A stretch of DNA of 37,196 nucleotides from NCBI GenBank assembly GCA_028873925.1, contig JAPPNA010000167.1, positions 1 through 37,196 of the forward strand. Direction: 5' to 3'. The stretch's first letter is position 1; the number at the start of each line of letters is the position of its first letter. The stretch comes from Bacteroidota bacterium. Lineage in GTDB: Bacteria; Bacteroidota; Rhodothermia; Rhodothermales; Bin80. Below the pieces are notes generated by a model. The model was not told the DNA's origin. It saw only the letters and a program-made list of their open reading frames with translations, and ran no database searches. A program made the position numbers and the translations under genes. This document shows, piece after piece, positions 5,732-15,589 of this stretch.

Positions 5732-8092
5732 TTGGGCACCGAGATAATCATTGTCTTCGTCATCATCGCCATTGCGGTGGTGCTGTTTGTAACCGAGTGG
5801 GTTCGCTACGATCTGGTGGCCATCCTGGTGCTCCTGTCACTTGCGATTACGGGCGTGATTCCGATGGATCGGGCCATTGAAGGCTTTGCCAACCCGGCCG
5901 TGGTCACGATTGCGGCTGTGCTTGTGCTGAGCGGCGGGCTGTACCGTACCGGAGTCGCCAACATTGTAGGTGCCCAGGTAATGCGCTTTGCCGGAGCGTC
6001 GCCGGCAAGGGTGACAGCTCTGCTGATGCTGACCGCCGGATTCATGTCCGGGGTAATGAACAACATTGCAGCTACGGCCCTTCTGCTGCCGGTAGTACTT
6101 GATATTTCCCGACGACTGGGCCTGCGTCCGTCAAGGCTGCTGATCCCGCTGGCCTTTGCCTCTCTACTGGGCGGCATGACGACACTCATAGGTACCGGCC
6201 CCAACATACTGCTGTCGGCAGTCCTGGACCGGTCCGGCGAAGGCTCTTTCGGACTGTTCTCCTTCACCCCGGTTGGGGCCGCAGCCTTGGTAATGGGCAT
6301 CCTCTACATGGTTATTGCCGGACGCCACCTGCTGCCGGACCGGTCCGGCAACAATACGTCGTCCACCAACGGAAGTGACCCTGTACACCGCTACAAACTT
6401 AGCGGAACCCTCTTTTCACTGCGCATACCGGAGTCCTCCCCACTCGATGGCAAATCGCTGGTAAATGCCAGGCTGGGGCAGGGCCTGGGGCTCGATCTGC
6501 TCGCAGTCCGACGCGGGGGGCATACCATTCGCGCACCCAAGCCGGGATTCCGGCTTCAGAGCGGGGATATACTCTTTTGCGAGGGTCGGCAGGATGCTGT
6601 TGCCGATTTGGGCAAATGGGGACAACTGGCCGGATCCGATACGGAGTCCGGTTTTCAAATGAACGGTTCGGCGCAATTTGCTATTGCCAGAATCGCGCCT
6701 GATTCCAACTTGGCCGGTCGTTCGGTCTGGAAGGCCGAATTCAAACTGCGCTACCGGGCCAAGGCAATTGCAATTCGCAGAGGTCCGTCCACCATCAAGC
6801 CCGTAGTGGGAGAAACCCGCCTGAAAGCGGGTGATTTCCTGCTGCTTGTCGGCCATGGGGGACTGGAGGACAGACTCAGCCGCGTAGGTGACTTTTCGTC
6901 CGTGCGAAAGGCCGAGTTTAAGGCGGCGGTCCGGGATTATCAGCTTGAGGGGTGCATTACGCAATGTACAGTACCTGAAGGGTCATGGCTTCACGGGAAA
7001 ACTCTCGCCGAGTCCCGGCTAAGCCAGGGATTTGACATTCAAATGCTGGAGATTCAGCGACCGGGCAACGCGGATTCCGGTAGCATTCTGCTGCCGGAAG
7101 CCAGCGCTGAAATTCGATCCGGGGACCGGCTTATCGCGTTCGGTGATCCGGGGTGCTGGAACGTCCTGGGCGGGCTGCAGGCGTTGGAGCCCGGTGGGGT
7201 GCGGCCTACCCTTGCAGACCTGGAATCGGAGCAGGTAGGCTTTGCTGAGGTGACCTTGGCACCCGCCACCAAACTGGTGGGCAAGACTTTACGAGAGATC
7301 TTCTTTCGCGAGACCTACGGGCTTACCCTGTTGGTCATTTGGCACGGGGGACAGACCATTCACTCCAATATTCGCATTGCTGAAACGCGGCTCCGGTTCG
7401 GAGATGCCTTTCTGATGTACGGTTCCAGAAAAAAAATCCGAGCACTGGCGGCAGACGACCGTTTTCTTGTGCTTGCCGACGAACTGCAGGAGGTTTTTCG
7501 GGTGCATCTCGCACCGATATCAAGTGCAATCATGGCCGGAGTGATTCTGTCCGCCTCCTTGAACCTGCTGCCCGTCTATATGGCTGCGCTGCTTGGGGCC
7601 ATCATAATGGTCTTCAGCGGCTGCCTTAAACCCAGTGAGGTGTATTCTCAAATCGAATGGCGCGTTGTGGTACTGCTCGGAGGAATGCTCGCCCTCGGGC
7701 TTGCTATGGAGGAATCAGGGGCTGCACAGCTGATTGCAAGTGAGGTTATCGCCCGCGCCGCCGATGCAGGCCCGCGCGCGCTCCTTGCCACACTCTTTCT
7801 GATGTGCGCCCTAGCTGCCCAATTTGTGCCTACCTCAGCGGTAGCTGTTCTGATGGCTCCCCTTGCCCTGAGTACGGCCGCGGAACTTAATCTCTCCCCT
7901 GAAGCCTTGTTCATGGTGGTGGCCGTCGGGTCATCCTGCGCCTTCTTGAGCCCGTTCGGCCATCCTGTCAATCTGCTGGTTATGGGCGTGGGTGGATACC
8001 GGGTTACCGATTATGCGCGCGTTGGGTGGCCGCTCTTTCTGCTCCTTATTTTGCTGGTAGTGTTCTACCTGCCGCTGGTGTGGCCCCTGTAA
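5732..8092 (+). CDS. SLC13-type permease with four TrkA_C domains
   Basis: This 786-residue transporter belongs to the SLC13/DASS and related ion-transporter superfamily (anion or dicarboxylate:sodium symport). The N-terminal half (about residues 1-200) has six or so helices with the conserved NNIAATALLLP stretch and an IGTGPN motif. The second membrane half (about 590-786) has a GGMLALGLAMEESG helix and the FVPTSA motif. Between them lie four tandem RCK_C/TrkA_C-like modules (about 225-300, 310-385, 390-475 and 490-575), each with a G-x-(S/T)-L then LR.GD pattern; two are more usual. Start choice: no ATG exists nearby. TTG 5732 places the first helix right at the N-terminus, as in the family, and lies 2 nt after the upstream stop. 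Confidence 0.85.
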   Translation: MGTEIIIVFVIIAIAVVLFVTEWVRYDLVAILVLLSLAITGVIPMDRAIEGFANPAVVTIAAVLVLSGGLYRTGVANIVGAQVMRFAGASPARVTALLMLTAGFMSGVMNNIAATALLLPVVLDISRRLGLRPSRLLIPLAFASLLGGMTTLIGTGPNILLSAVLDRSGEGSFGLFSFTPVGAAALVMGILYMVIAGRHLLPDRSGNNTSSTNGSDPVHRYKLSGTLFSLRIPESSPLDGKSLVNARLGQGLGLDLLAVRRGGHTIRAPKPGFRLQSGDILFCEGRQDAVADLGKWGQLAGSDTESGFQMNGSAQFAIARIAPDSNLAGRSVWKAEFKLRYRAKAIAIRRGPSTIKPVVGETRLKAGDFLLLVGHGGLEDRLSRVGDFSSVRKAEFKAAVRDYQLEGCITQCTVPEGSWLHGKTLAESRLSQGFDIQMLEIQRPGNADSGSILLPEASAEIRSGDRLIAFGDPGCWNVLGGLQALEPGGVRPTLADLESEQVGFAEVTLAPATKLVGKTLREIFFRETYGLTLLVIWHGGQTIHSNIRIAETRLRFGDAFLMYGSRKKIRALAADDRFLVLADELQEVFRVHLAPISSAIMAGVILSASLNLLPVYMAALLGAIIMVFSGCLKPSEVYSQIEWRVVVLLGGMLALGLAMEESGAAQLIASEVIARAADAGPRALLATLFLMCALAAQFVPTSAVAVLMAPLALSTAAELNLSPEALFMVVAVGSSCAFLSPFGHPVNLLVMGVGGYRVTDYARVGWPLFLLLILLVVFYLPLVWPL

Positions 8093-8252
8093 GCACACAT
8101 GACCGCCAACTGCAGACTCAAGTAAACAACACCTGCGTCATAACTCGCCTGCTGGCGGAGTTGGCGCAGTCTTCTTGGACTGCAGCAGGAAACCCGGCGA
8201 TTTTCTGACCGTTCATCCGTGCAAATCGAAAACATATTTTACATTTGCAAGA

Positions 8253-9437
8253 ATGTTGGCCCGCAGAGCGTTACCGCGTGTGCGCAAAGCATTAAATCGT
8301 CAGGCTGCTACAGCGCTGCTTGGCCCTCGTCAGGTGGGCAAGACTACCCTGGCCCTGGAGATCGCGCGCACGACAGAATCGTTGTACCTTGATCTTCAGT
8401 CCGCTGCCGACCGGGCCCGCCTGACGGATGCCGGACTGTTCCTACGGCGCTACGAGGATCGGCTCGTTATCCTTGATGAAATTCACCGCGCACCGGATCT
8501 GTTTTCCGAATTACGCGGCCTCATTGACGAAGGGCGGCGGCGCGGTTTGCGCACCGGGAGGTTTCTGATTCTTGGGTCTGCCACCCTGGACCTGCTCAAG
8601 CAGGCAGCAGAGAGCCTGGCCGGTCGCATTGAGTTTGTTTCCCTCAACCCATTCGGCATCCTTGAAACTGACGCGGACGCGATGGATTCCCTCTGGGTTC
8701 GCGGCGGTTTTCCGGACAGCTTCCTCGCAGCCAATGATGAAGACAGTCTGGCCTTCCGTCGGAATTTCATCCGTACATACCTGGAGCGGGACCTGGCGGA
8801 ATTCGTACAGCTGCGAATACCTGCGGAAACCCTTGCACGCCTGTGGACTATGCTGGCACACGGCCAGGGCGGGTTGCTGAATGCAGCAAAGCTGGCAAGC
8901 AGCCTTGCCATGAGTGCACCATCGGTTGCGCAGCATATCGATGTGCTGACCCGGTTGCTCCTCGTGCGGCGGCTTACACCCTATAGGGCCAATGTCCGCA
9001 AGCGGCTCGTTAAGTCGCCCAAGATATACGTGCGTGACAGTGGACTGGTGCATGCGCTGCTGGGTATCAGTCATTTTCACGCGCTGGCCGGACATCCCAT
9101 CGCTGGAGCCAGTTGGGAAGGATTCGTCATTGAGAATCTGCTGTCTGATGCTCATCCTGAAACACATGCCGGCTTTTATCGCACGGCGGCAGGTGCTGAG
9201 CTTGACCTGATCCTTGAGATCCCCGGGCTCCAGCGACCCATAGCCGTGGAAATCAAGCGGACGCTTGCACCCAGCCTTGGTAAAGGATTCCACCACGCCT
9301 ACAGGGACCTTAATCCAGAGCGCGCCTTTGTGGTGTATGCGGGCCATGATCGCTATCCGGTGGCTGAATCCACAGAAGTCATTGGACTCCATGCAATGGC
9401 ACGCCTGCTGGCGCAGCCCCAACTGCTGTTGGAATAA
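8253..9437 (+). CDS. AAA-type ATPase with DUF4143 domain
   Basis: This 394-residue soluble protein has Walker A GPRQVGKT at residues 24-31 and Walker B LVILDEIH at about residues 70-77, followed by the sensor-like stretch LILGSA. The C-terminal half has the winged-helix and nuclease-like DUF4143 region, including ELDLILE then AVEIKRT, a D...ExK arrangement as in PD-(D/E)XK enzymes. Proteins of this family are common in bacteria, often in accessory DNA, and their role is not established. I chose ATG 8253; a longer frame upstream adds 26 residues without family similarity. A 6-bp hairpin (GCAGTC/GACTGC, 8166-8183) lies upstream. Its GC-rich neighbour downstream is a nuclease-helicase. Confidence 0.85.
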   Translation: MLARRALPRVRKALNRQAATALLGPRQVGKTTLALEIARTTESLYLDLQSAADRARLTDAGLFLRRYEDRLVILDEIHRAPDLFSELRGLIDEGRRRGLRTGRFLILGSATLDLLKQAAESLAGRIEFVSLNPFGILETDADAMDSLWVRGGFPDSFLAANDEDSLAFRRNFIRTYLERDLAEFVQLRIPAETLARLWTMLAHGQGGLLNAAKLASSLAMSAPSVAQHIDVLTRLLLVRRLTPYRANVRKRLVKSPKIYVRDSGLVHALLGISHFHALAGHPIAGASWEGFVIENLLSDAHPETHAGFYRTAAGAELDLILEIPGLQRPIAVEIKRTLAPSLGKGFHHAYRDLNPERAFVVYAGHDRYPVAESTEVIGLHAMARLLAQPQLLLE

Positions 9438-9589
9438 AACTCCGCCGGCGGGGGAACGGCCGGTGTTGCGGCAGGCCCCGCGGCTGTCGGGCCAGCGCAA
9501 GTGCAGCATGGGCCCAACAAGTCGCGCCGCGGTGGGTCCGTTTGCGCAAGGCTCAGTATAATCTCTCCGGTAACAACAATTTCTCCCCC

Positions 9590-12500
9590 ATGAAGCATGA
9601 TCAGGGCAGAATTCGCCTTTCGGCGAGCGATCTGATTAAGTTTGCCGCGTGCACGCACGCGTCCCGGCTGGATCTTGACTACCTCAGCGGCACAGGACCT
9701 GAGCCGGCCGACGAAGATCAGGAAGCCAAGATCCTGAGCAACCTGGGTCTCCAACATGAACAGAAATTCCTTAGGGAACTGGAGGCCGAAGGCAAATCCT
9801 GCATCAATATCCACGAAGAGGTCGGCCATGATGCGCCCTTTGACCGATGCGTCCAAGCCACCCGCAGGGCACTCTTTGCGGGATCTGATGTCATCTACCA
9901 AGGAGCCTTTGCCGGTCAGCATTGGGGCGGATATGTGGATTTTCTGATTCGGGTTGAGCGGCGCTCGGAGCTGGGGAACCACGCCTACGAAGTCCTTGAC
10001 ACCAAACTGAAACGCTCACCGGATCCCGCCCATATTCTGCAACTGGTCGTGTACTCCGACCTGCTCGCGGACATCCAGGGCCTTGCTCCAGAGTACATGC
10101 ATGTGCAGCTGGGTACCAATGTACGCGCCTCCTACCGGCTGTCCGAGTTCGTTCATTATGTCCGTGCGATGCGAAAGCGCCTGGAAACCCTTATCGCTCA
10201 GCCCCATGATACACGCCCGGTACCCTGCGCACTGTGCGACAGATGTCGCTGGCGCGAAGACTGCACCGGCAACTGGAAGGAATCCGACAGCTTGTTTCAG
10301 ATTGCTGGCATTCGAAGAGATCAGGTATCCAATCTGGAAAAGGCCGGGGTCGCGACGATGACCGCGCTGGCCCGGAGTATCGGAAAAGTCCCCGCGATGG
10401 CGACCCGGACATTGGCCGACCTGAGAAAGCAGGCCGAGCTGCAGGTTAAACGCAAATCCGGCCCACCCCGGGTCATCGCGCGCCCGCACAGAAAAGGCCG
10501 TGGTTTCGATCTGCTGCCCAAGCCGCAGGAGGGCGACCTGTTCTATGACATCGAAGGCTATCCCCATTATCGTGAGCAGGGCAACGAGGGTCTGGAGTAC
10601 CTGCACGGCATCTGGGATGGTGACAGCTTTACTGACTTCTGGGCGCATAACCATAAAGAAGAGGAACAGGCACTCAAAGATCTGTTTGCGTTCTTCATAT
10701 CCCGGCTGGATGCCCACCCCCAGGCACGGATCTATCACTATGCACCCTACGAAATGACCGCCCTCCGGCGCATTACCACGCGGTACGGATTCGGAGAGAC
10801 TATGCTGGACGGGTGGCAGCGGGAGGGGCGCTTCACAGATCTCTACGGTGTCGTCCGCGGCGGCATTTACGCCTCCGAAAAGAGTTACTCCCTCAAAGAT
10901 CTGGAAGTGTTCTACCTGACACAGCGCAAGGGCGAAGTCACCACCTCGGGCGGTTCGGTGCTCGCGTATCACGACTGGAAGCAGATGGACCCGGACAGCC
11001 CCGAGGCCCGGAAACTGCTGAAGGACCTTAGAGACTACAACGAGATTGACTGCATCTCCACCGAAAAGCTGCGTGACTGGCTGCTAAAGCTCCGACCTGA
11101 AGAATGCACCTGGCGTGAACTGGGTGAGCCCGCTACCGACCACAGCCGTGAGGATGAGAAAGAATTCCAGGCTGTCCGCCAAGCGCTTGAGGAGGCGCAG
11201 CACATTGAAGGGGACCAGCGCAGCCTCCTGTATGACTTAAGGCTGTTTCACAAACGTGAGTCCAAGACTGCCGCCTGGGCCGTCTTTGATGCAGGCAACA
11301 AAGAAACGGCGGACCTGATTGATGACAGTGCATGCCTGGGCGGCCTCAAGGCGATTGGCGGGGTTAGCCCCGTCAAGCGGTCGGTCCAACGAACGTATCA
11401 GTTCGAGCCCCAGACCACCAAAATTAAAGCAGGCTCCCGACGGCAGGTGAAGGTAGCCAACGATAAGTTTGAATCCGTGGGAGTCCTGGAGCTGGATCGC
11501 CGCCATCGCAGGATTACCCTAAAAGTATCCAAGGCGAAAGCCGATCTCCTCTCCGAAGATCTCAATCTGCTGCCCAACTGGGCGCTTGGCACCCAACCGA
11601 TCCAGCGTGCCATCCAGGCTGTCCTGCAGGACCAGATCGGTCCGGCCGCCAATCAGGTTGCCGGGGATCTCCTGTCGCGCCGTGCGCCACGATTCATTGG
11701 TGACCCGCCGCTGGGCCGCTCCTACGCGGGATCCATTAAGCAGATGATCGCTGTGGTTGCGGCCATGGACCACACCCTGCTGACCGTCCAAGGACCGCCG
11801 GGAACCGGCAAAACGTATGTCACGGCTCGGACCATCCTATCATTGGTCAGGCGCGGCCAACGCGTAGCGGTTTCCTCCAACAGTCATGAGGCCATTCTGA
11901 ATGTGCTGATTGAATGTGCAGCGGCCGTGGAATCGCAGGAAAAGGGGCTGTCACCTGATCAGGTTCTGATCGTGCACAAGGGGGGCCGCGGCCCGTCCCG
12001 CAAGCACGCCCTCATCCACACCGTAACTTCAAATTCCGACCGGAAGATTGCCACCGGGCACATCGTCGGGGGAACCGCATGGCTGATGTGCAGAGAGGAG
12101 CTGAGCAACAAGCCGTTTGACTATCTGTTTGTTGACGAGGCCGGTCAGGTTTCTTTCGCGAACCTGTTGGGCATGACGCGCTGCGCACACAACATTGTAC
12201 TGGTGGGCGACCCGTGTCAGCTGCCGCAGGTCATCCAGGGTTCACACCCATACCCGGCCAACCGGTCCTGCCTGGAATGGATGCTGGGGGATGACCGGCT
12301 GGTGCGCGAGGATCGGGGATTGTTTCTGGGGGAGTCCTGGCGTATGCACCCGGCCTTGTGCCGGTATATCTCGGAACAGTTCTACGAAGACAGACTGCGC
12401 GCCCATCCTGACACCTGGCGGCAGCAGATCGATGCGCCCGGATTCCCCGAGGCTGGGGTGTTCCGCGTTGATGTGTCCCATGAGAACTGTTCCCAGGAAA

Positions 12501-12940
12501 GCCAGCCGGAAGTCGCCGCGATCCGGCAGCTGATTGAGCATCTGCTCAAGGGTCAGTGGACGGACCGTCACGGGAGGACGCGCCCCATCCGGGAAAGAGA
12601 CCTGGTAGTCGTAGCGCCATTCAACGCTCAGGTCAATGCGCTCCAGGCCACGCTCCCCAAGGGCATCCGCGTCGGCACCGTGGACAAGTTCCAAGGGCAG
12701 GAAGCCGCCATTGCGCTGGTTTCAATGACCTCCAGTACGGGCGAGGATGCGCCGCGCGGTTTTGATTTCCTGCTTTCCCGCGAGCGCATCAACGTCGCAC
12801 TCAGCCGCGGTAAAGCACTCAGCGTGGCGGTTGCGTCCCCCCGGCTGCTTGAAGCTCACTGCAGCACGGTGCAACAGCTGCGGCTGGTCAACGCCCTTTG
12901 CGCGCTGCCGCCGTGGCAGCCATATTTTCTGGAATCCTGA
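9590..12940 (+). CDS. RecB-like nuclease fused to SF1 helicase (TM0106-like)
   Basis: This 1116-residue protein combines three parts. A RecB/Cas4-type nuclease lies at about residues 10-230 with D117 and D137-T-K139 as the PD-(D/E)XK core. Cys21 plus Cys213, 216, 219 and 225 may bind an Fe-S cluster. A DnaQ-like RNase H fold follows with D320-I-E322. An SF1 helicase has Walker A GPPGTGKT at 735-742, DEAGQ with D849-E850, GDPCQLPQ, and the C-terminal GTVDKFQGQE and NVALSRGK motifs. It is expected to act on DNA or RNA ends, processing or unwinding nucleic acid. I chose ATG 9590; a TATAAT at 9557-9562 lies upstream and would be inside the longer frame from 9542. The next gene starts 15 nt downstream. 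Confidence 0.88.
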   Translation: MKHDQGRIRLSASDLIKFAACTHASRLDLDYLSGTGPEPADEDQEAKILSNLGLQHEQKFLRELEAEGKSCINIHEEVGHDAPFDRCVQATRRALFAGSDVIYQGAFAGQHWGGYVDFLIRVERRSELGNHAYEVLDTKLKRSPDPAHILQLVVYSDLLADIQGLAPEYMHVQLGTNVRASYRLSEFVHYVRAMRKRLETLIAQPHDTRPVPCALCDRCRWREDCTGNWKESDSLFQIAGIRRDQVSNLEKAGVATMTALARSIGKVPAMATRTLADLRKQAELQVKRKSGPPRVIARPHRKGRGFDLLPKPQEGDLFYDIEGYPHYREQGNEGLEYLHGIWDGDSFTDFWAHNHKEEEQALKDLFAFFISRLDAHPQARIYHYAPYEMTALRRITTRYGFGETMLDGWQREGRFTDLYGVVRGGIYASEKSYSLKDLEVFYLTQRKGEVTTSGGSVLAYHDWKQMDPDSPEARKLLKDLRDYNEIDCISTEKLRDWLLKLRPEECTWRELGEPATDHSREDEKEFQAVRQALEEAQHIEGDQRSLLYDLRLFHKRESKTAAWAVFDAGNKETADLIDDSACLGGLKAIGGVSPVKRSVQRTYQFEPQTTKIKAGSRRQVKVANDKFESVGVLELDRRHRRITLKVSKAKADLLSEDLNLLPNWALGTQPIQRAIQAVLQDQIGPAANQVAGDLLSRRAPRFIGDPPLGRSYAGSIKQMIAVVAAMDHTLLTVQGPPGTGKTYVTARTILSLVRRGQRVAVSSNSHEAILNVLIECAAAVESQEKGLSPDQVLIVHKGGRGPSRKHALIHTVTSNSDRKIATGHIVGGTAWLMCREELSNKPFDYLFVDEAGQVSFANLLGMTRCAHNIVLVGDPCQLPQVIQGSHPYPANRSCLEWMLGDDRLVREDRGLFLGESWRMHPALCRYISEQFYEDRLRAHPDTWRQQIDAPGFPEAGVFRVDVSHENCSQESQPEVAAIRQLIEHLLKGQWTDRHGRTRPIRERDLVVVAPFNAQVNALQATLPKGIRVGTVDKFQGQEAAIALVSMTSSTGEDAPRGFDFLLSRERINVALSRGKALSVAVASPRLLEAHCSTVQQLRLVNALCALPPWQPYFLES

Positions 12941-12955
12941 TCAATTCCAACTGCC

Positions 12956-15337
12956 ATGATCCGCCGCGTACTCCTGCTTATCCTGTGCACCATATTCAGC
13001 CTGCCGGCTGCCGCTCAGAAGCCTGAGCTTTCCGTGTCCACCATCATGCAGGACCCGGCCACATACATCGGCGACTGGCCCTCGTCTCCCTACTGGAGCG
13101 AGGATGGCCATACGCTGTATTTCAGATGGAATCCCAAGGGAGAATTCCCGAGCGATTCGCTCTTCAAGATCACGCGGGACGATCTGCGCGCCCGTCAGGT
13201 GCCTGCCGATGAACGCCGCAACCTGCCGCCGGCCTTCAATGGCTTTGCCCACAGCGGGCATGAATATGATGCCGGATTTAACCGCAGAGTATACAGCCGA
13301 AACGGGGATCTCTATGTGTTTGACCGGCGAACCGGCGAAAACACCCGCCTGTCCCGAACGCGGGACAGTGAGCAGAATCCCCGCTTTTCCCCGGACGGAA
13401 CGTCTATCATATTCAGGCGCGACAACAATCTCTACAAACTCAGCCTGCGCGGCGGCGTGCTGGCTCAGCTGACGGATATTCGTAGCGGTCGCGAACCCTC
13501 GGAATCCCAACCGGATGAGCAGGATGCTTTCCTTCAGCGGCAGCAGCTTGAGCTCTTTGAGGTGATCCGGGAAGAAGAGCAGGAGGATGACTTAAGGGAA
13601 GCGGTACGGGAACAGCAGGAACGCGCGGCGGGCCCGCCTCCCACATTCTATGCGAACAACCGTTCCCTTCAACAGCTGCAGATCGATCCGCATGAAAGAT
13701 TTGTCACCTTCATAACTGCCGATCGGCCGGAACAGAGTAAGCGGACCCTAGCCGTGGACTGGGTTACCGACAGCGGGTATGCCGAACAGCTGTCTGCACG
13801 GGCCAAAGTGGGAGTGCCCGGCACGGATTCAAAGCTCTGGATACAGGACCTGGCGCGCGACTCCACCTATCAGGTGGATCTGCACCAGATTGAAGGCGCT
13901 TATGATGTGCCCGCCTATAGGCAGGCGGAGGCTGTGGACTCGTCCGATTCAAAGCGTTCTCTCTACAGCTACGGCCCCTTCTGGAGTGCGGACGGGCAAT
14001 ACGCCGTACTGGAAATCAGGGCTCGCGACAACAAAGACCGCTGGATTGTCCGTTTGGACCCGGAATCTGCAGACCTGGATCTGCTTGAACGGCAGCATGA
14101 CGAGGCCTGGATAGCCGGGCCCGGGATTTCATGGTTCGGCGGAGCCAGTATCGGCGGGTGGCTGCCGGACAGCCGCCGGTTCTACTACCAAAGTGAAGCA
14201 ACCGGCTACAGTCATCTGTACACGGTGGAGGTTGAGACCGGCGCAGTCGCGCAACTGACCAGCGGATCATTTGAGGTATTCAACCCCCAGATTTCCCGCA
14301 ACGGACGCTGGTGGTATTTCACCAGCAGCGAAATTTCGCCGGGCGTGCGGCACTTCTATCGCATGCCCCTTGAAGGAGGCCAGCGCACGCAGCTCACCAC
14401 GCTGAGCGGCCGCAATACCACCGCACTGAATCCCGATGAGGATCTCCTCGGCATTCTGAGATCGGTGTCGGCCCATCCGCCGGAAGTCTATCTCCAAGTG
14501 CCGGGCGAAGACGCGACGCGTATTACCCGCTCCCCCACCGAAGTGTGGCTTGCCTATCCCTGGCGCACGCCGAAGACTATTGGGTTTGAGGCCTCTGATG
14601 GCGTAAGGGTGCCGGCGCACCTCTTTGAGCCGGACTCCAGCAACGGTGCCGCCGTGCTGTTTGTTCACGGGGCCGGATACATGCAGAATGTTCACGACGG
14701 ATGGTCCGGTTATTACCGCGAGTATATGTTCCACAATCTTCTGGCGGACCTGGGGTATACGGTGCTGCAGGCGGATTACCGCGCCTCTGCCGGATACGGC
14801 CGTGACTGGCGTACCGCCATTTACCGTCATATGGGTGGGCGGGATCTGCAGGACTATGTGGATGCCTCCCGATATATCACGCGCACGCACGGGATCGGAC
14901 CCGATCAGATTGGCATCTACGGCGGATCCTATGGCGGATTCATCACGCTGATGGCACTCTTTACCGCACCTGAGTACTTCGGAGCCGGCGCTGCACTAAG
15001 AAGCGTAACCGACTGGGCTCATTACAATCACGGGTATACCAGCAATATTCTCAACACCCCGGCTACGGATTCATTGGCGTTTGCCCGCAGTTCACCCATT
15101 AATTTTGCCGATGGACTGCAGGATCCGCTGCTGATGCCGCACGGGATGGTTGATCTGAATGTGCAGTTTCAGGATATCGTACGTCTGGGGCAGCGCCTGA
15201 TTGAACTCGGCAAGGAAAACTGGGAAATCGCGCTCTACCCCGTGGAAGGCCACGGATTTCAGACCCCCTCCAGTTGGACGGACGAGTACCGTCGGATCCT
15301 CAAGTTATTTGAAACCCATATCCGCCCCGAGCCATAA
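12956..15337 (+). CDS. Exported S9-family prolyl oligopeptidase
   Basis: This 793-residue serine peptidase has a signal peptide (residues 1-20, hydrophobic, ending AAAQ), so it acts in the periplasm or outside. Residues about 30-530 form a beta-propeller with repeated blades such as NPRFSPDGT and GNNLYKLS-like turns. The C-terminal alpha/beta-hydrolase domain has the nucleophile S658 in GGSYGG, with D733 and H766 completing the triad at the expected spacing. An acidic, Glu-rich insert at about 175-225 interrupts the propeller and may be a linker or lid. Peptidases of this type cleave short peptides after proline or small residues. The gene follows the helicase by 15 nt, but the functions are not obviously linked. 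Confidence 0.88.
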   Translation: MIRRVLLLILCTIFSLPAAAQKPELSVSTIMQDPATYIGDWPSSPYWSEDGHTLYFRWNPKGEFPSDSLFKITRDDLRARQVPADERRNLPPAFNGFAHSGHEYDAGFNRRVYSRNGDLYVFDRRTGENTRLSRTRDSEQNPRFSPDGTSIIFRRDNNLYKLSLRGGVLAQLTDIRSGREPSESQPDEQDAFLQRQQLELFEVIREEEQEDDLREAVREQQERAAGPPPTFYANNRSLQQLQIDPHERFVTFITADRPEQSKRTLAVDWVTDSGYAEQLSARAKVGVPGTDSKLWIQDLARDSTYQVDLHQIEGAYDVPAYRQAEAVDSSDSKRSLYSYGPFWSADGQYAVLEIRARDNKDRWIVRLDPESADLDLLERQHDEAWIAGPGISWFGGASIGGWLPDSRRFYYQSEATGYSHLYTVEVETGAVAQLTSGSFEVFNPQISRNGRWWYFTSSEISPGVRHFYRMPLEGGQRTQLTTLSGRNTTALNPDEDLLGILRSVSAHPPEVYLQVPGEDATRITRSPTEVWLAYPWRTPKTIGFEASDGVRVPAHLFEPDSSNGAAVLFVHGAGYMQNVHDGWSGYYREYMFHNLLADLGYTVLQADYRASAGYGRDWRTAIYRHMGGRDLQDYVDASRYITRTHGIGPDQIGIYGGSYGGFITLMALFTAPEYFGAGAALRSVTDWAHYNHGYTSNILNTPATDSLAFARSSPINFADGLQDPLLMPHGMVDLNVQFQDIVRLGQRLIELGKENWEIALYPVEGHGFQTPSSWTDEYRRILKLFETHIRPEP

Positions 15338-15589
15338 CGGCTTGCCGCCTGGAGCCAAAACCGATCCTAATCACAACCCGTAATCATGCGCGACGACACC
15401 GTATTGCCGCCGAATGGCTCCCCCGCGGGCACGAATACCGCCGATTCGGACCGCCCATCAGCTTCACTGGCGCACCGGCTCAGTACGCAACCGAAGGCGG
15501 TCTTCCCATAGTCTTCAGCGACGGGAGGCGTTCCATGTGCTGTTCGCCCGGACGCAGGACGGGTGCCCGAGGCAAGTCCGTTTGCCTAC

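Noticed and set aside
8511-9509. Minus-strand frame of 332 codons opposite the DUF4143 ATPase
   Set aside because: Long, but antisense to a gene with clear Walker motifs; composition and content show no domain.
10016-10972. Minus-strand frame of 318 codons opposite the nuclease-helicase
   Set aside because: Antisense shadow of a well-supported gene, no family features.
15338-15589. Possible gene in the gap after the S9 peptidase
   Set aside because: Two frames look mildly protein-like, but one hits TAG after 42 codons and the other lacks a start and continues antisense into the sulfatase. No family features.
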